Below the pieces are notes generated by a model. That model saw nothing but the letters and a program-made list of their open reading frames with translations, ran no database searches and had not been told where the DNA came from. Both the position numbers and the translations under genes were made by a program. Below, piece by piece: positions 13,201 to 21,646 of a stretch of DNA of 64,000 bases (position 1 is the first letter of the stretch; the number at the start of each line of letters is the position of its first letter). This stretch comes from Methylomonas sp. UP202 (lineage in GTDB: Bacteria > Pseudomonadota > Gammaproteobacteria > Methylococcales > Methylomonadaceae): the NCBI RefSeq assembly GCF_029910655.1, contig NZ_CP123897.1:4701547-4765546 (forward strand), given 5' to 3'.

Positions 13201-16200
13201 TGCGCAGGTTATCGTTAAAGGCCCACCAACCCTCGGTCAGACCGAATACCGCATCGATCCAAGGCGTTGCTTCCACGCCTTCCAGTAAGACTAGATGTCC
13301 GCCGCCGGCTAATAACTGCCGACAATGACTTAAAGTGCGATGCAAATCGGTCGTGGCGTGCAACACATTGGAAGCAATGACGATGTCGAAAGACTGAGCC
13401 GCGAAACCCTGTGCTTGCGGATCGGCGGCAATATCCAAGATTCGGTAATCGACGAACACGTGGCCGGCAAAGGCTTGTTTGGCCTGCTCGGTAAAATAAC
13501 GCGAGACGTCGGTGAAGGTATAGCGGCATCGCTCAGCGTCCAGGGCGTTCAGAATATGGTAAGTCGCCGACCCGGTTCCCGCGCCGATTTCCAAGATGCG
13601 GCAAGCGTTAGTGGTTGCCGTGCCGCGCGCCAATTGGGCAACGGCAACCGCCAAGGCTTGGTTCAGCACGGCAAACGACGGCGAGTGCCGATAAAAATCA
13701 GTAATCGCCGAAGGATTATCCGCCGGAAAAATCAATGGCAAGGGATCGCGTTCGCCCCGCCAAACCGATGCCAGTTGTTCGCCGCAACGGGCCAGTAAAT
13801 CGACTTCCGCCGCCAGCGCCGGATACTCCAGCCGTAACCGCTCCGCCAACATCCTAGCCGATGAAGGCAAAGTCCGCCGAAAACGCCAACCGCCATCGAC
13901 CACATCAATGCAGCCGGCTTCACGCAAAATGGCGAGCATGCGCTCGAACAAACGGCTAAAACGCCGCTGAACGCCAGAGCTCGCCATCAAGTCGGCGCTG
14001 TCGGCATAGACCCGTGAAGGTTCCATCCCCAGTTGCTCCAAGGCCTGCAGAAAATATCCCACCGCGACTTGATTCAAGCGGCCGCCGGTGCCCTTGACGG
14101 CCTCGAAGCTTAGTCCCTGCGCAAACTCTTGCCGCAAGGTGCTAATCACCTCGCTCTTACCCGCTGCGGCTTCTTGGTGTTGCCACTGGATTCGATAGAG
14201 CCCGTCCATGATCGCTAGGCTGGCTTGAGCGGCTCGCGCGGCGACCCGTTTCAGCATCACACCGTTGAGGGCGGCAATCGCTAAACCTTCGCTGTCGTAA
14301 ATGTCGATATCGACCAATAGCGCATCGTCGTAGCGCTTTACGAGCTTCGCCAAGCTCCATAATGCCGAGCCGGGCTGGCCCCATAAGGCAAAGCGCTCGA
14401 TACTGAACGGCATGTAACGCTGAACCCCGTCCCGAGGCAGCAACATCAAGCCGCATTGAATGGCAGCGTCGAGCAATACGGGATGCAGGCGGTAACCGGC
14501 GCCCGGTTGATTGCAAGAGGCATAGGCCAACGCACTATCCCGGCCTTGGTAGAGTTGTTCCAAACTTTGGAAACAACCGCCGAAACGGTAACCGCGTAGC
14601 GCTTGTTGCCGGTAAAAATCATCCTTGGATAGCGTTTGCAATTGCCCTTGTATTTGGAGCGTATCCAAACGCCTGTCGCCGGTCTCGCGGCTCTCTACGG
14701 CGGCAACCGAGCAGCTGAAATGTTGCCGCCAATCGCCGTCTTGGCGGCTGTAAATGGTAATGTTATCGGCCTGTTTGACGGTATGCAGCGTCAAAGCGGT
14801 TTCGGAAACGGCGCAGGCTTTAGCGACGACAATCTCTTTCAACGCCAGCCCGGTACTCGCCGCCGCGACGGCCATTTCGAGATAAGCGGCCATCGGCAAG
14901 ATGACCTCCTCGTCAATGGCATGGCCGGCCAACCAAGCCAAGTCGCTTAAACCCAGACTGGCTTGATATTCGTCAGCCAGCGGCGAGGAAATAGCCTGGC
15001 CCAGCAACGGATGGCAATAGGCGGCGCTTAATGCCGCCGGTTTGGTCTGATAAACGTCGTCAAGCCAATAGCGTTGTCGCTGAAACGGATAGGTCGGTAA
15101 CGAAACCTTGCTATACGGCAGACCGCGATAAAACGCCTGCCAATCAATGTTCAAGCCTAACTCGTACAAACGGCCGACATTTTCCGCCACCCTAAGATCG
15201 TCGTCCACGCCGGGATCCAAAGCCGGTAAGAACACGATATTTTCCGTTTGGCCGGCGACTTGCTTGGCCAAGCTCGTCAATACGCTTCTCGGTCCAACTT
15301 CCAACAATACTTGCTCGTGACTGGTAAGGCGCAAGGCATTGATTGCCCCGGCAAAATCGACCGGTTCGACGATTTGCCGCAACCAATAATCGGCATGGCT
15401 CATCTGGTCGCTCACCGCCTGCCCCGACAAGGTGGAAATGATTCGTATCGCCGGCTTACTGAATTGAACCTTTGCCAATGCCAGGCTGAATTCGGGCAAA
15501 GCCCCCGCCATCAGCGGCGAATGAAAGGCGTGGGACACTTTTAGCTCGGTAGCGGAGAAGCCGGCATCGGTTAAGCGTTCCAACAAACGGTCCACGCCGC
15601 TTGCAGAACCGGATACCACCAGCCGCTCCGGGGCGTTGAAGCAAGCGATCACCACGTCTTCGCCGGCACTCAGAAAAGGCGCCAATTGCGCTTGCCGGCA
15701 ATTGACCGCCGCCATTTTGCCGTTGGCCGGTAACGCTTGCATCACTTGGCCGCGCTTGGCCACCAGCATCACGGCTTGATTCAGATCGAACACCCCCGCC
15801 AAGCACGCCGCGGCGTACTCGCCGATGCTGTGGCCTATCATGACGTCCGGCTCGACACCCCATTGCTGCCATTGTTTGGCCAACGCATATTCCAGCGTGA
15901 ATAAAGCCGGTTGAGTCAGCCCCGTTTGTCGCAGCGCTTGTTCTGAACCGTCTTCACCGAACAACACGTCCACGATAGAGCAATCCAGATAAGCGGCGAA
16001 CAGTTCGGAACATTGGTCAAAAACCTGCCGGAAATAGCTACGGCTAGCATAAAGTCCCCGCGCCATTTGCAGATATTGCGCGCCTTGGCCGGTGAATAAG
16101 AACACCGTTTCAGGTCGAGCGCGTATGGAATAGTCTGCTTGGCCGCAATGATTTAATTTCTCCAGCAACTGCTCGCTATTGGCCGCGGCAACCGCCAATC

Positions 16201-19200
16201 GAAAATCGAAATGCTGTCTTCCGGTTGCCGCTGTCGCGGCGATGCTCAACAAATTGAGCGACTTACCCGTCGTTAAGTACCGTTTATAGTCTTGAACCAA
16301 GGCTTGCAAAGCCTCGGGCGTTTGCGCCGATAACGGCAATACGCAGGCTAAATCTATAGGCTCCGGGCGTTCGGTTTCCTCGGCCTCGGCAATAATCATG
16401 TGCACATTGGTGCCGCTAAAGCCGAACGCACTGATCGCCGCGGTTCTGGGTCTGTCGGCTTGTTTGGGCCAAGCCATGCCTTCGGACGGTATCTTAGCCG
16501 GAATTTCGGCCAACGGAATGCGCGGATTGAGGTGTTTGAAATGCAGATGCGGCGGGATGAATCGATGTTTCAGCGCCAAACACAATTTAATCAATCCGGC
16601 TACGCCGGCCGCCGCTTCGGTGTGGCCGATATTGGTTTTAACGGAGCCTATCACCAAGGGATTGTCCGCCGTCCGGCCTTCACCGTATATTTTCGCGACC
16701 GACGCTATCTCGATAGGGTCGCCCAACGGCGTTCCGGTACCATGCGCCTCCAACACCGAAACCGCCGCGGCCGGTAGCTTGGCATCAATCAAGGCTTGCC
16801 GCATCAGCGCTTCCTGCGCCAAACCGTTCGGTGCGGTAATACCGTTGCTCGCGCCGTCTTGGTTGACGGCGCTGCCTTTGATGACCGCGAAAATCTGGTC
16901 CCTGTCGCGAACAGCGTCCGTCAACGGTTTTAACAACACTAAACCGCAACCTTCGCTACGCACATAGCCATCCGCCTCGGCATCAAAGGTTTTACAACGC
17001 CCGTCGGCGGCCAGCATGCCGCTTTTGGAAAAGGCCATCGTCAAATCGGGCGCCAGCATTAAGTTGACGCCGCCGGCCAACGCCAAACGGCAATCGGCAA
17101 GACGCAAGCTTTCACAAGCCTGCCGGACAGCCAGCAACGACGAGGAACAGGCGGTATCGACACTGACGGCAGGACCGTTAAAACCGAAAAAGTAAGCCAA
17201 ACGCCCAGCGGCCATCGCCGCTGAATTACCGATGGCATGATAGACGTCGTAATGTCTATCCCGATTTATTTCGGCCGCCAGCAACTCGTAATCGTGCCCT
17301 GATAAACCGACGAACACCCCGGTCTGTTGAGCCGACCGCGGATTAATCCCCGCCTGCTCGAACGCTTCCCAAGCCGTTTCCAATAATAAACGGTGTTGAG
17401 GGTCTATTAAACGCGCCTCTCGCGGGGTCACATTGAAGAACTCGGCATCGAATCGATCGACATCGTCAATAAAACCGCCGTACGGATTGGCATCGGGCTG
17501 GTAGGACCGGTAATCCCAACGTTCCGGCGGTACTTGGCCGATACCATGCAAACCGGCGCGCAAATACTGCCAAAAGCCATCGGCCGAACGAACGCCGCCA
17601 GGAAAGCGGCAAGCCATGCCGACAATCGCGACGTCGAACGGCCGCTGTTGTGCTGCTGGCCTTTCCGTTGCAACCGGTTCTGGAAAACCGAGCAACGGAG
17701 GCATTGCCGAGGGTTTCGCCGATTCGCCGTTAAAATAAGCGCTGATCTCATTGGCCGTGCCGTAAGAAAAGAAAAACATCGGCTCTAGCGGGACGCCCAA
17801 TTGCTTGCTTAACAGCGTGCGCAGCTCCAACAAGTCCAAGGAGTCCAAGCCCATCTCCATGAGGGCACGCTCGGGAGAAAACATCGTTTTTCTGGATTCG
17901 CCGAGTATCGTCCGTATCGCTTCGTTAACAATCTTAGCTTTCGAAACCGCATCGGCAACGGAACCCGCCGCTATAGAATCTTGGCAATGGCGTTCAGCCT
18001 CGGCCATCGAATACCGAACTAAAATGCCGTAGCCCTGATTCTCAACGTCATCGGGCCAGTAATCGGCAATCGGCTTGACCACTTCGGCTCCGTGATGAAC
18101 GTGAAAATGCAGCACCGTATCCCACTGGCCGCTGTCGCGGCATTTTTGCAAATACTGCGGCATCGTCAAACTGCCCTGTTCGGCAAACTGCTTGCAACGG
18201 CTGATGCCCACGACCGCTTCGCAGTTACCGTCCAAACCACAGACGTACAATAAAAAATCCAGTATTTGATCGCCCAGGCCCAAATGTTGAACGCTGGGCT
18301 TAATATTCATACCCAGAATTTGTAGGATCGAGCCTTGAGGATCATGGAGCTGCGGCAATTGCAGGAAAGTCGCCTGATCGAGAATCGCCTGCTCTTTAAT
18401 GCGTTGCGTATAGAGCGCGCCTAACACCTCGCCTTGTTGTTCGAGCACATATTGGCCTTGCGGGTAACGTGCCAACCTTGCCGCGATCACGTCGCGTCCG
18501 GCGGTTAAATGCACGGGCCAGCAGGCTTGATCGAGATCGACCAGGGCTTCCAGGTCCCCGCTAAATGCGGGCCGCAGCCGATAAGGGCGCTTTTCGAACC
18601 AATTTAACGTAATGCGGCTAAACGGTAGGGTTCTAGGATAATGTCGAGCATAAGCCAGACGCGGAAATAAGCCGCTTTCCGCCGCCGCCCATAAAAACTC
18701 GTCGGCATCGGCCAACATCTGCCCCGAAAAGGCGTGATAGGCGTCGAAATGCAGGTTTTCGCATTGATCCAAATAGCGGGCAATCACCTGGGGCGGCAAG
18801 CTGTGGACCTCCAAGAACATCGCCCCGCTGTCGCCGATAATCGCCGACCAGCGCGCCAAATGTTCGACCAGGCTCTGATAAACCACCTTTGCGGGGATCG
18901 CCTGACCATCGCTGTCGATATAAACCCCGTGCGTCCGTCCTTCGGCTCTTTGCCGCAATTGATCTCGAAGCATCGGCGCAATGTAGGGCCGGTCATGATC
19001 GAGAAAAGAACGGATATGTAAAATTTTTCCGGTATTCGCGATGCCGGCAGCTTGTAAATCCGCCAAAAACCGGGCTGGATTGCCAATGTCGGCTTGAATG
19101 GTTGTATGCGGAAATTCAGCCAAGGTCGCCGCCGTTGCCGATAGCGCCTTTTGATTGTAATCGGCGCCGATCAACATTAACGGGTAGCGATCGAGCTGCC

Positions 19201-20116
19201 GGCCTCGCTCGGTTTGGCTCTGAATGACCCGATAAACGCGCTTTAATAAGGTGCCGTCGCCGCAGCCCATATCGGCAATATAATCGGGCTGAGTTTCGAT
19301 CGGCGTTTGATTAAAGATTTCAACGATGATGGCTTGGCAATCTTTAAAATATCGTTCATGCTGAAATCCGCTGGCCTGAACGTTTAACAAGCGGTCCAAA
19401 TGATTTTCATGGCCTTCCGCGTCGCGACAAAATACCTTGCCGACGTCGCCGAATAACAGTTCGCCCATATTTGCCAGCATCGGCCGATAGGAAAACACCG
19501 TACCGGCAACAAAAATACGCTCACACAAATGCCGACCGGCGGCACTGAAAACCCATCGCTCGGCTTGGCGCTCTATCCAGCCTTTATTTAAAAAACACTG
19601 TCGCAGTCGGTCGCGCTGAGCTAAAAAATGAAACGTTTCGTCGAAATCCCGACCGTCGCGATCCGGTTTTTGTTGAAAAAACAATGGCAGTAGCCATAAA
19701 CCATCCAGAAAATCGGCCAACAACGAATCCTGAGTAGACCAATGCCCTAAGGACTGATCCAACCAATAGTCGATGGTCTGTTGGCTATCGGTAGAAAAAT
19801 CAAGCCTTAATAAAGACTCGAAGTTATCCGGTAGCCGAGCCGGCCAATCAAACCTAGAACCCGCTCGATAAGTTTGATTCAACGCCAATATTTCTAAAGA
19901 CTCGAGTAGCCTCAACGCGGCTTTCAAATGCCCTGAGTTGCCTTGCGTACGCGCTAACAGAGCATCGAAACTAACGGCCTTGCCGTCGTTGAAAATGCTA
20001 AAAAATGTTTGTTTCCGCAAACCATGTATGACGGGAAGAGCAACAAATCCGTGACAATAGCGGTTGATCAGTTCTAACATTTCAACGTATTCCGATGAAA
20101 AATGGCACGTAGCCAA
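10277..20116 (-). CDS. PKS starter plus first module: MT1-GNAT-ACP-KS-AT-DH-MT-ER-KR-ACP
   Basis: 3279 residues that start the polyketide. The N terminus is a helical domain plus SAM methyltransferase (DMGCGDGT near 283, then HIRSFLDHDRPY), followed by a GNAT-like domain (about 510-720, with CWPVHL and HFHVHHGAEV) and an ACP (MGLDSLDLL near 757). This order is that of the AprA (apratoxin) and GphF (gephyronic acid) loading modules, which methylate malonyl-ACP and decarboxylate it. Then come KS (DTACSSSLL near 990), AT (GHSIGEYAAA, HAFHS, malonyl type), DH (HAIDEEVILP near 1731, Gly replaced by Glu), C-methyltransferase ([11 protein letters not shown] near 2175), ER (GATGMAAVQ near 2715), KR (ITGGLKGLG near 2899, but HAAAN instead of YAAAN near 3039) and ACP (LGLDSLTSV near 3204). 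The C-terminal tail looks like a docking helix. The start shown is TTG; ATG at 20080, with GGAA nine bases upstream, is an attractive alternative. Confidence 0.95.
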   Translation of the reverse strand: MATCHFSSEYVEMLELINRYCHGFVALPVIHGLRKQTFFSIFNDGKAVSFDALLARTQGNSGHLKAALRLLESLEILALNQTYRAGSRFDWPARLPDNFESLLRLDFSTDSQQTIDYWLDQSLGHWSTQDSLLADFLDGLWLLPLFFQQKPDRDGRDFDETFHFLAQRDRLRQCFLNKGWIERQAERWVFSAAGRHLCERIFVAGTVFSYRPMLANMGELLFGDVGKVFCRDAEGHENHLDRLLNVQASGFQHERYFKDCQAIIVEIFNQTPIETQPDYIADMGCGDGTLLKRVYRVIQSQTERGRQLDRYPLMLIGADYNQKALSATAATLAEFPHTTIQADIGNPARFLADLQAAGIANTGKILHIRSFLDHDRPYIAPMLRDQLRQRAEGRTHGVYIDSDGQAIPAKVVYQSLVEHLARWSAIIGDSGAMFLEVHSLPPQVIARYLDQCENLHFDAYHAFSGQMLADADEFLWAAAESGLFPRLAYARHYPRTLPFSRITLNWFEKRPYRLRPAFSGDLEALVDLDQACWPVHLTAGRDVIAARLARYPQGQYVLEQQGEVLGALYTQRIKEQAILDQATFLQLPQLHDPQGSILQILGMNIKPSVQHLGLGDQILDFLLYVCGLDGNCEAVVGISRCKQFAEQGSLTMPQYLQKCRDSGQWDTVLHFHVHHGAEVVKPIADYWPDDVENQGYGILVRYSMAEAERHCQDSIAAGSVADAVSKAKIVNEAIRTILGESRKTMFSPERALMEMGLDSLDLLELRTLLSKQLGVPLEPMFFFSYGTANEISAYFNGESAKPSAMPPLLGFPEPVATERPAAQQRPFDVAIVGMACRFPGGVRSADGFWQYLRAGLHGIGQVPPERWDYRSYQPDANPYGGFIDDVDRFDAEFFNVTPREARLIDPQHRLLLETAWEAFEQAGINPRSAQQTGVFVGLSGHDYELLAAEINRDRHYDVYHAIGNSAAMAAGRLAYFFGFNGPAVSVDTACSSSLLAVRQACESLRLADCRLALAGGVNLMLAPDLTMAFSKSGMLAADGRCKTFDAEADGYVRSEGCGLVLLKPLTDAVRDRDQIFAVIKGSAVNQDGASNGITAPNGLAQEALMRQALIDAKLPAAAVSVLEAHGTGTPLGDPIEIASVAKIYGEGRTADNPLVIGSVKTNIGHTEAAAGVAGLIKLCLALKHRFIPPHLHFKHLNPRIPLAEIPAKIPSEGMAWPKQADRPRTAAISAFGFSGTNVHMIIAEAEETERPEPIDLACVLPLSAQTPEALQALVQDYKRYLTTGKSLNLLSIAATAATGRQHFDFRLAVAAANSEQLLEKLNHCGQADYSIRARPETVFLFTGQGAQYLQMARGLYASRSYFRQVFDQCSELFAAYLDCSIVDVLFGEDGSEQALRQTGLTQPALFTLEYALAKQWQQWGVEPDVMIGHSIGEYAAACLAGVFDLNQAVMLVAKRGQVMQALPANGKMAAVNCRQAQLAPFLSAGEDVVIACFNAPERLVVSGSASGVDRLLERLTDAGFSATELKVSHAFHSPLMAGALPEFSLALAKVQFSKPAIRIISTLSGQAVSDQMSHADYWLRQIVEPVDFAGAINALRLTSHEQVLLEVGPRSVLTSLAKQVAGQTENIVFLPALDPGVDDDLRVAENVGRLYELGLNIDWQAFYRGLPYSKVSLPTYPFQRQRYWLDDVYQTKPAALSAAYCHPLLGQAISSPLADEYQASLGLSDLAWLAGHAIDEEVILPMAAYLEMAVAAASTGLALKEIVVAKACAVSETALTLHTVKQADNITIYSRQDGDWRQHFSCSVAAVESRETGDRRLDTLQIQGQLQTLSKDDFYRQQALRGYRFGGCFQSLEQLYQGRDSALAYASCNQPGAGYRLHPVLLDAAIQCGLMLLPRDGVQRYMPFSIERFALWGQPGSALWSLAKLVKRYDDALLVDIDIYDSEGLAIAALNGVMLKRVAARAAQASLAIMDGLYRIQWQHQEAAAGKSEVISTLRQEFAQGLSFEAVKGTGGRLNQVAVGYFLQALEQLGMEPSRVYADSADLMASSGVQRRFSRLFERMLAILREAGCIDVVDGGWRFRRTLPSSARMLAERLRLEYPALAAEVDLLARCGEQLASVWRGERDPLPLIFPADNPSAITDFYRHSPSFAVLNQALAVAVAQLARGTATTNACRILEIGAGTGSATYHILNALDAERCRYTFTDVSRYFTEQAKQAFAGHVFVDYRILDIAADPQAQGFAAQSFDIVIASNVLHATTDLHRTLSHCRQLLAGGGHLVLLEGVEATPWIDAVFGLTEGWWAFNDNLRRDYPLLNSRQWQQALQDLGLEAECLVADHRDAPFKQALVLASAPKPVAKTWLVAGDQNGLAEQLSRILEQRGIACFRLVAGEQFKPLESKRFEINLEQADDYRQAIAAIERRQHIDVVVNCWPLSLSAAESRSGELLMENTRFMSVGALALIQALLAGERPASLLCHLTRHSQSIDQQDQSTCPEAATLWGINKVSLLEHPELNSVVADLDDQPASAALLIQDLLQGALESQQVYRNGQRFVPRLAAIDQRNGAESQRTWRVTEANAGAIDALRLVEVAKTALGPHQVEIKVQQAGLNFIDVMDVLGLLPFEREGLGMECVGVISRCGAEVVDFSVGQRVIALAEGAFTDELIVDAFCVAALPDTIPSLAAATLPVAFVTARHALLEVAQLQSGQRVLIHAAAGATGMAAVQVALAAGAEVYATASVAKWPQVRQLGVELVMNSRDLSFVEQVKQASGGKGVDVVFNSLTGDFIPAGLSLLKAGGCFLEIGKRELLTDEQLAAFAPAVDYQPVDVRVLCQSQPRMIQQLLQTVIAHIERQTYRPLPYTRFEWPQMQQAFRHMQQAKHVGKIVLTNRANVDDFVCDANASYLITGGLKGLGLYSARWLVEKGAKQLFLLGRSVPTEVNEAKITELRARGAEVEVLIADVSDEAAMQAVFQRIRQTGRPLKGVVHSVGVLSDGTLRQQNWQRFRTVLEPKIKGAWQLHSLSQADDLDFFLMYSSVASLLGSAGQSNHAAANAFLDAFAAYRRARGLPAQSINWCGWSEIGSAAELKLSDRIRKGLADISPEQGGLVLNEALKRNEVQLAALPIDWPVFLADAPMREFFAAFGTAAPTIETVPVANSGQFDAEALRRLSEADRGHKLKQFLTTELAAVLGMDVAQLNALSQRHSGFFDLGLDSLTSVEFKNKINHGLAVKLPASAIFDFPTIQALSGHLMTLLANDERVAGTTETAGDELEGLSLEQAAELLAKELG

Positions 20117-20156
20117 TATCCGCCAAAACGGCCCGTCAAACTCGCCGAGCGCCTAA

Positions 20157-20357
20157 TTATTGATCCATAGCCCGCCGCAAACTCAGCGGCCGCATGTCTG
20201 TCCACACTTTTTCAATATGATCCAAACACACTTGCTTAAGGCCTTCCGTACCGTCGGCTGTCCAGCCGGATGGCAAATCGCGGCTTTTCGGCCAAATTGA
20301 GTATTGTCCCTCGTGGTTCAATACCACCCTAAATATTGTATTTTCGTCGTCGAACAC
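20157..20357 (-). CDS. MbtH-like NRPS adenylation partner
   Basis: About 66 residues carrying the MbtH signature: FDDEN near the N terminus, then [27 protein letters not shown] and SLR. MbtH-like proteins bind the core of many NRPS adenylation domains and are needed for their folding or activity, so this one probably serves some of the six A domains encoded to the right. I chose GTG at 20357 because it has GGAG seven bases upstream and gives the usual MbtH N terminus; an in-frame TTG at 20372 would add five residues. It lies between the type II thioesterase gene and the starter PKS gene, within one apparent operon. Placement with PKS rather than NRPS genes argues that both halves of the cluster make one product. 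Confidence 0.95.
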   Translation of the reverse strand: MFDDENTIFRVVLNHEGQYSIWPKSRDLPSGWTADGTEGLKQVCLDHIEKVWTDMRPLSLRRAMDQ

Positions 20358-20407
20358 AAGTAATCTCCACAATAGTTATATAGTCATTTAAAAATACGAT
20401 GCGCAAC

Positions 20408-21097
20408 TTAGCCCGCCAGCGCGTCAATGATCTTTTTGGCCAATTGCTTCAACAAGAATTCATCATCTTTAAAATAAAAATGACCTCCATCGAAATACGT
20501 AATATCAATCGGCTGCAAAGTCTCCAGTTGCCAAGCTAGCGCTTGCTCGTCGCTAACATTGTCATAGCGGCCTAAAAACAAATGTACGGGAATATCCAAC
20601 GCATTCTGCTTTTGATGACAATAAGTCTCTATCATCTGAAAATCCGATCGAATAATAGGTTCGAACAGCGACATGATTTCCTCATCCCGCCAAACCGCAT
20701 CCGGGATGCCACCCAGCTCTCGCAATACTTGCCTAAATCGCTGACTGGGCATTTTATGTTTTGGTTCGTCTTCGATCACGGAAGGCGCTCTACGGCCGGA
20801 TAAAATCAATTTCTTAGGTAACGGCATATTTTCACTATCGATCTTCCTGCAGAGCATATAAGCGATAAATGCCCCCATACTGTGACCAAAAAAGGCGTAA
20901 GGCCGTTGTAGGCTATCCTTGATCCGTTCGAAAAGGTAATCGGCCATTTCCTCGCTACAGGATATACACGGCCGCGACATCAGGCTGCCCCGCCCCGGCA
21001 ACGGCAGAACATTCAAGCGAATGCCGGTTAAACTATTACCCAACTCACGATAACAATGTTCGTTACCCCCGGCAAATGGAAATGCAAAAAGCTCCAT
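20408..21097 (-). CDS. Type II thioesterase (assembly-line editing)
   Basis: 229 residues, normal for a stand-alone type II thioesterase of the alpha/beta-hydrolase fold. Seen: FPFAGG at the N terminus, the nucleophile elbow GHSMGA near residue 88, an Asp region in GRYDNVSDEQ and a terminal GGHFYF His. Such enzymes hydrolyse stalled or wrong acyl groups from carrier domains and so keep PKS/NRPS lines running; they do not release the final product. The ATG has a strong GAGGAAGGA site directly upstream. It is the first gene of the left-hand operon (thioesterase, MbtH-like, three PKS) and sits behind about 550 bases without genes that contain a perfect palindrome and a long inverted repeat, so expression of the PKS half probably starts here. 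Confidence 0.94.
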   Translation of the reverse strand: MELFAFPFAGGNEHCYRELGNSLTGIRLNVLPLPGRGSLMSRPCISCSEEMADYLFERIKDSLQRPYAFFGHSMGAFIAYMLCRKIDSENMPLPKKLILSGRRAPSVIEDEPKHKMPSQRFRQVLRELGGIPDAVWRDEEIMSLFEPIIRSDFQMIETYCHQKQNALDIPVHLFLGRYDNVSDEQALAWQLETLQPIDITYFDGGHFYFKDDEFLLKQLAKKIIDALAG

Positions 21098-21109
21098 TCC
21101 TTCCTCAAC

Positions 21110-21123
21110 CTTAACTAGTTAAG
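21110..21123. promoter_or_regulatory. 14-base perfect palindrome upstream of the type II thioesterase
   Basis: CTTAACTAGTTAAG is perfectly self-complementary. It lies 13-26 bases before the ATG of the thioesterase gene, just outside its ribosome site. A site of this size and symmetry is typical of an operator for a dimeric repressor, but no regulator gene is present in the window. Operator function is inference. Confidence 0.4.
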
Positions 21124-21131
21124 ACTTCAAT

Positions 21132-21202
21132 CCGCTTAATTTGTGTAGCCGTCAAAAAGTAATTTTGTACCGTCGTTGAAAAACATGGCAAAAATTAAGC
21201 GG
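21132..21202. promoter_or_regulatory. 11-base inverted repeat, arms 49 bases apart, upstream of the PKS operon
   Basis: CCGCTTAATTT at 21132-21142 is matched by its exact reverse complement AAATTAAGCGG at 21192-21202. A further AGCCG/CGGCT pair lies at 21147-21151 and about 21201-21205. The element lies 35-105 bases before the thioesterase start. It could bind a regulator at two half sites or fold in the 5' leader. The sequence does not decide which. Confidence 0.35.
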
Positions 21203-21583
21203 CTGTATAATTTGCAACAATTCGTTAACTCTAGAAACCGTTCGATAGCTGGTACATCAAAATAGTCCACACACAAATACCGAGTTGTTTAACCTTGAAT
21301 TACACTGGCCACCGGTTCAGCACAAAATTCAAATTACCGACCACCTAACCCTCCCGGCAATCCGTCATAGATTTGCCATTTAACCAACGCCCAATCACTA
21401 ACGTTTGTTACTGGCGAATAACCGCGTACTCGACTAGCACCATACCTTCTTCCGAAATGGAGAATAATCGTTCTTAGTCAGTCCGCCGAAAGTCTATACT
21501 CGGGAAACCGTTTTTTCCGCTTCAATTCCCAGAAAACCGCCTTCCATATTACCCAATTATCCACAATCCATATTGGATCAAAA

Positions 21584-21639
21584 TAGTGATCGGCTACTAG
21601 AAAACCCGAACCGCGCCAACGCCGAAATCATGATCACTA
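21584..21639 (-). terminator. Possible terminator of the symporter gene
   Basis: TAGTGATC at 21584-21591 and GATCACTA at 21632-21639 form an 8-base perfect inverted repeat starting eight bases after the symporter stop. On the minus strand the second arm is followed by TTTTG. The loop is about 40 bases, unusually long for an intrinsic terminator, so this is a weak call. Confidence 0.3.
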
Positions 21640-21646
21640 AAACGAG

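Larger units (their letters stand above)
21098..21646. other. Intergenic region, probable start of the TEII-MbtH-PKS operon
   Basis: About 550 bases between the symporter and the type II thioesterase without any credible coding sequence. It holds a 14-base palindrome, an 11-base inverted repeat and, next to the symporter stop, an 8-base inverted repeat (all listed separately). On the minus strand there is a TTGACG hexamer near 21150 that could be a -35 box, but I do not find a good -10 at normal spacing. Confidence 0.5.

Noticed and set aside
21566-21580. Short inverted repeat ATCC/GGAT left of the symporter stop as a terminator
   Set aside because: Only four paired bases and no T-run on the expected side; the TAGTGATC/GATCACTA pair is a better, still weak, candidate.
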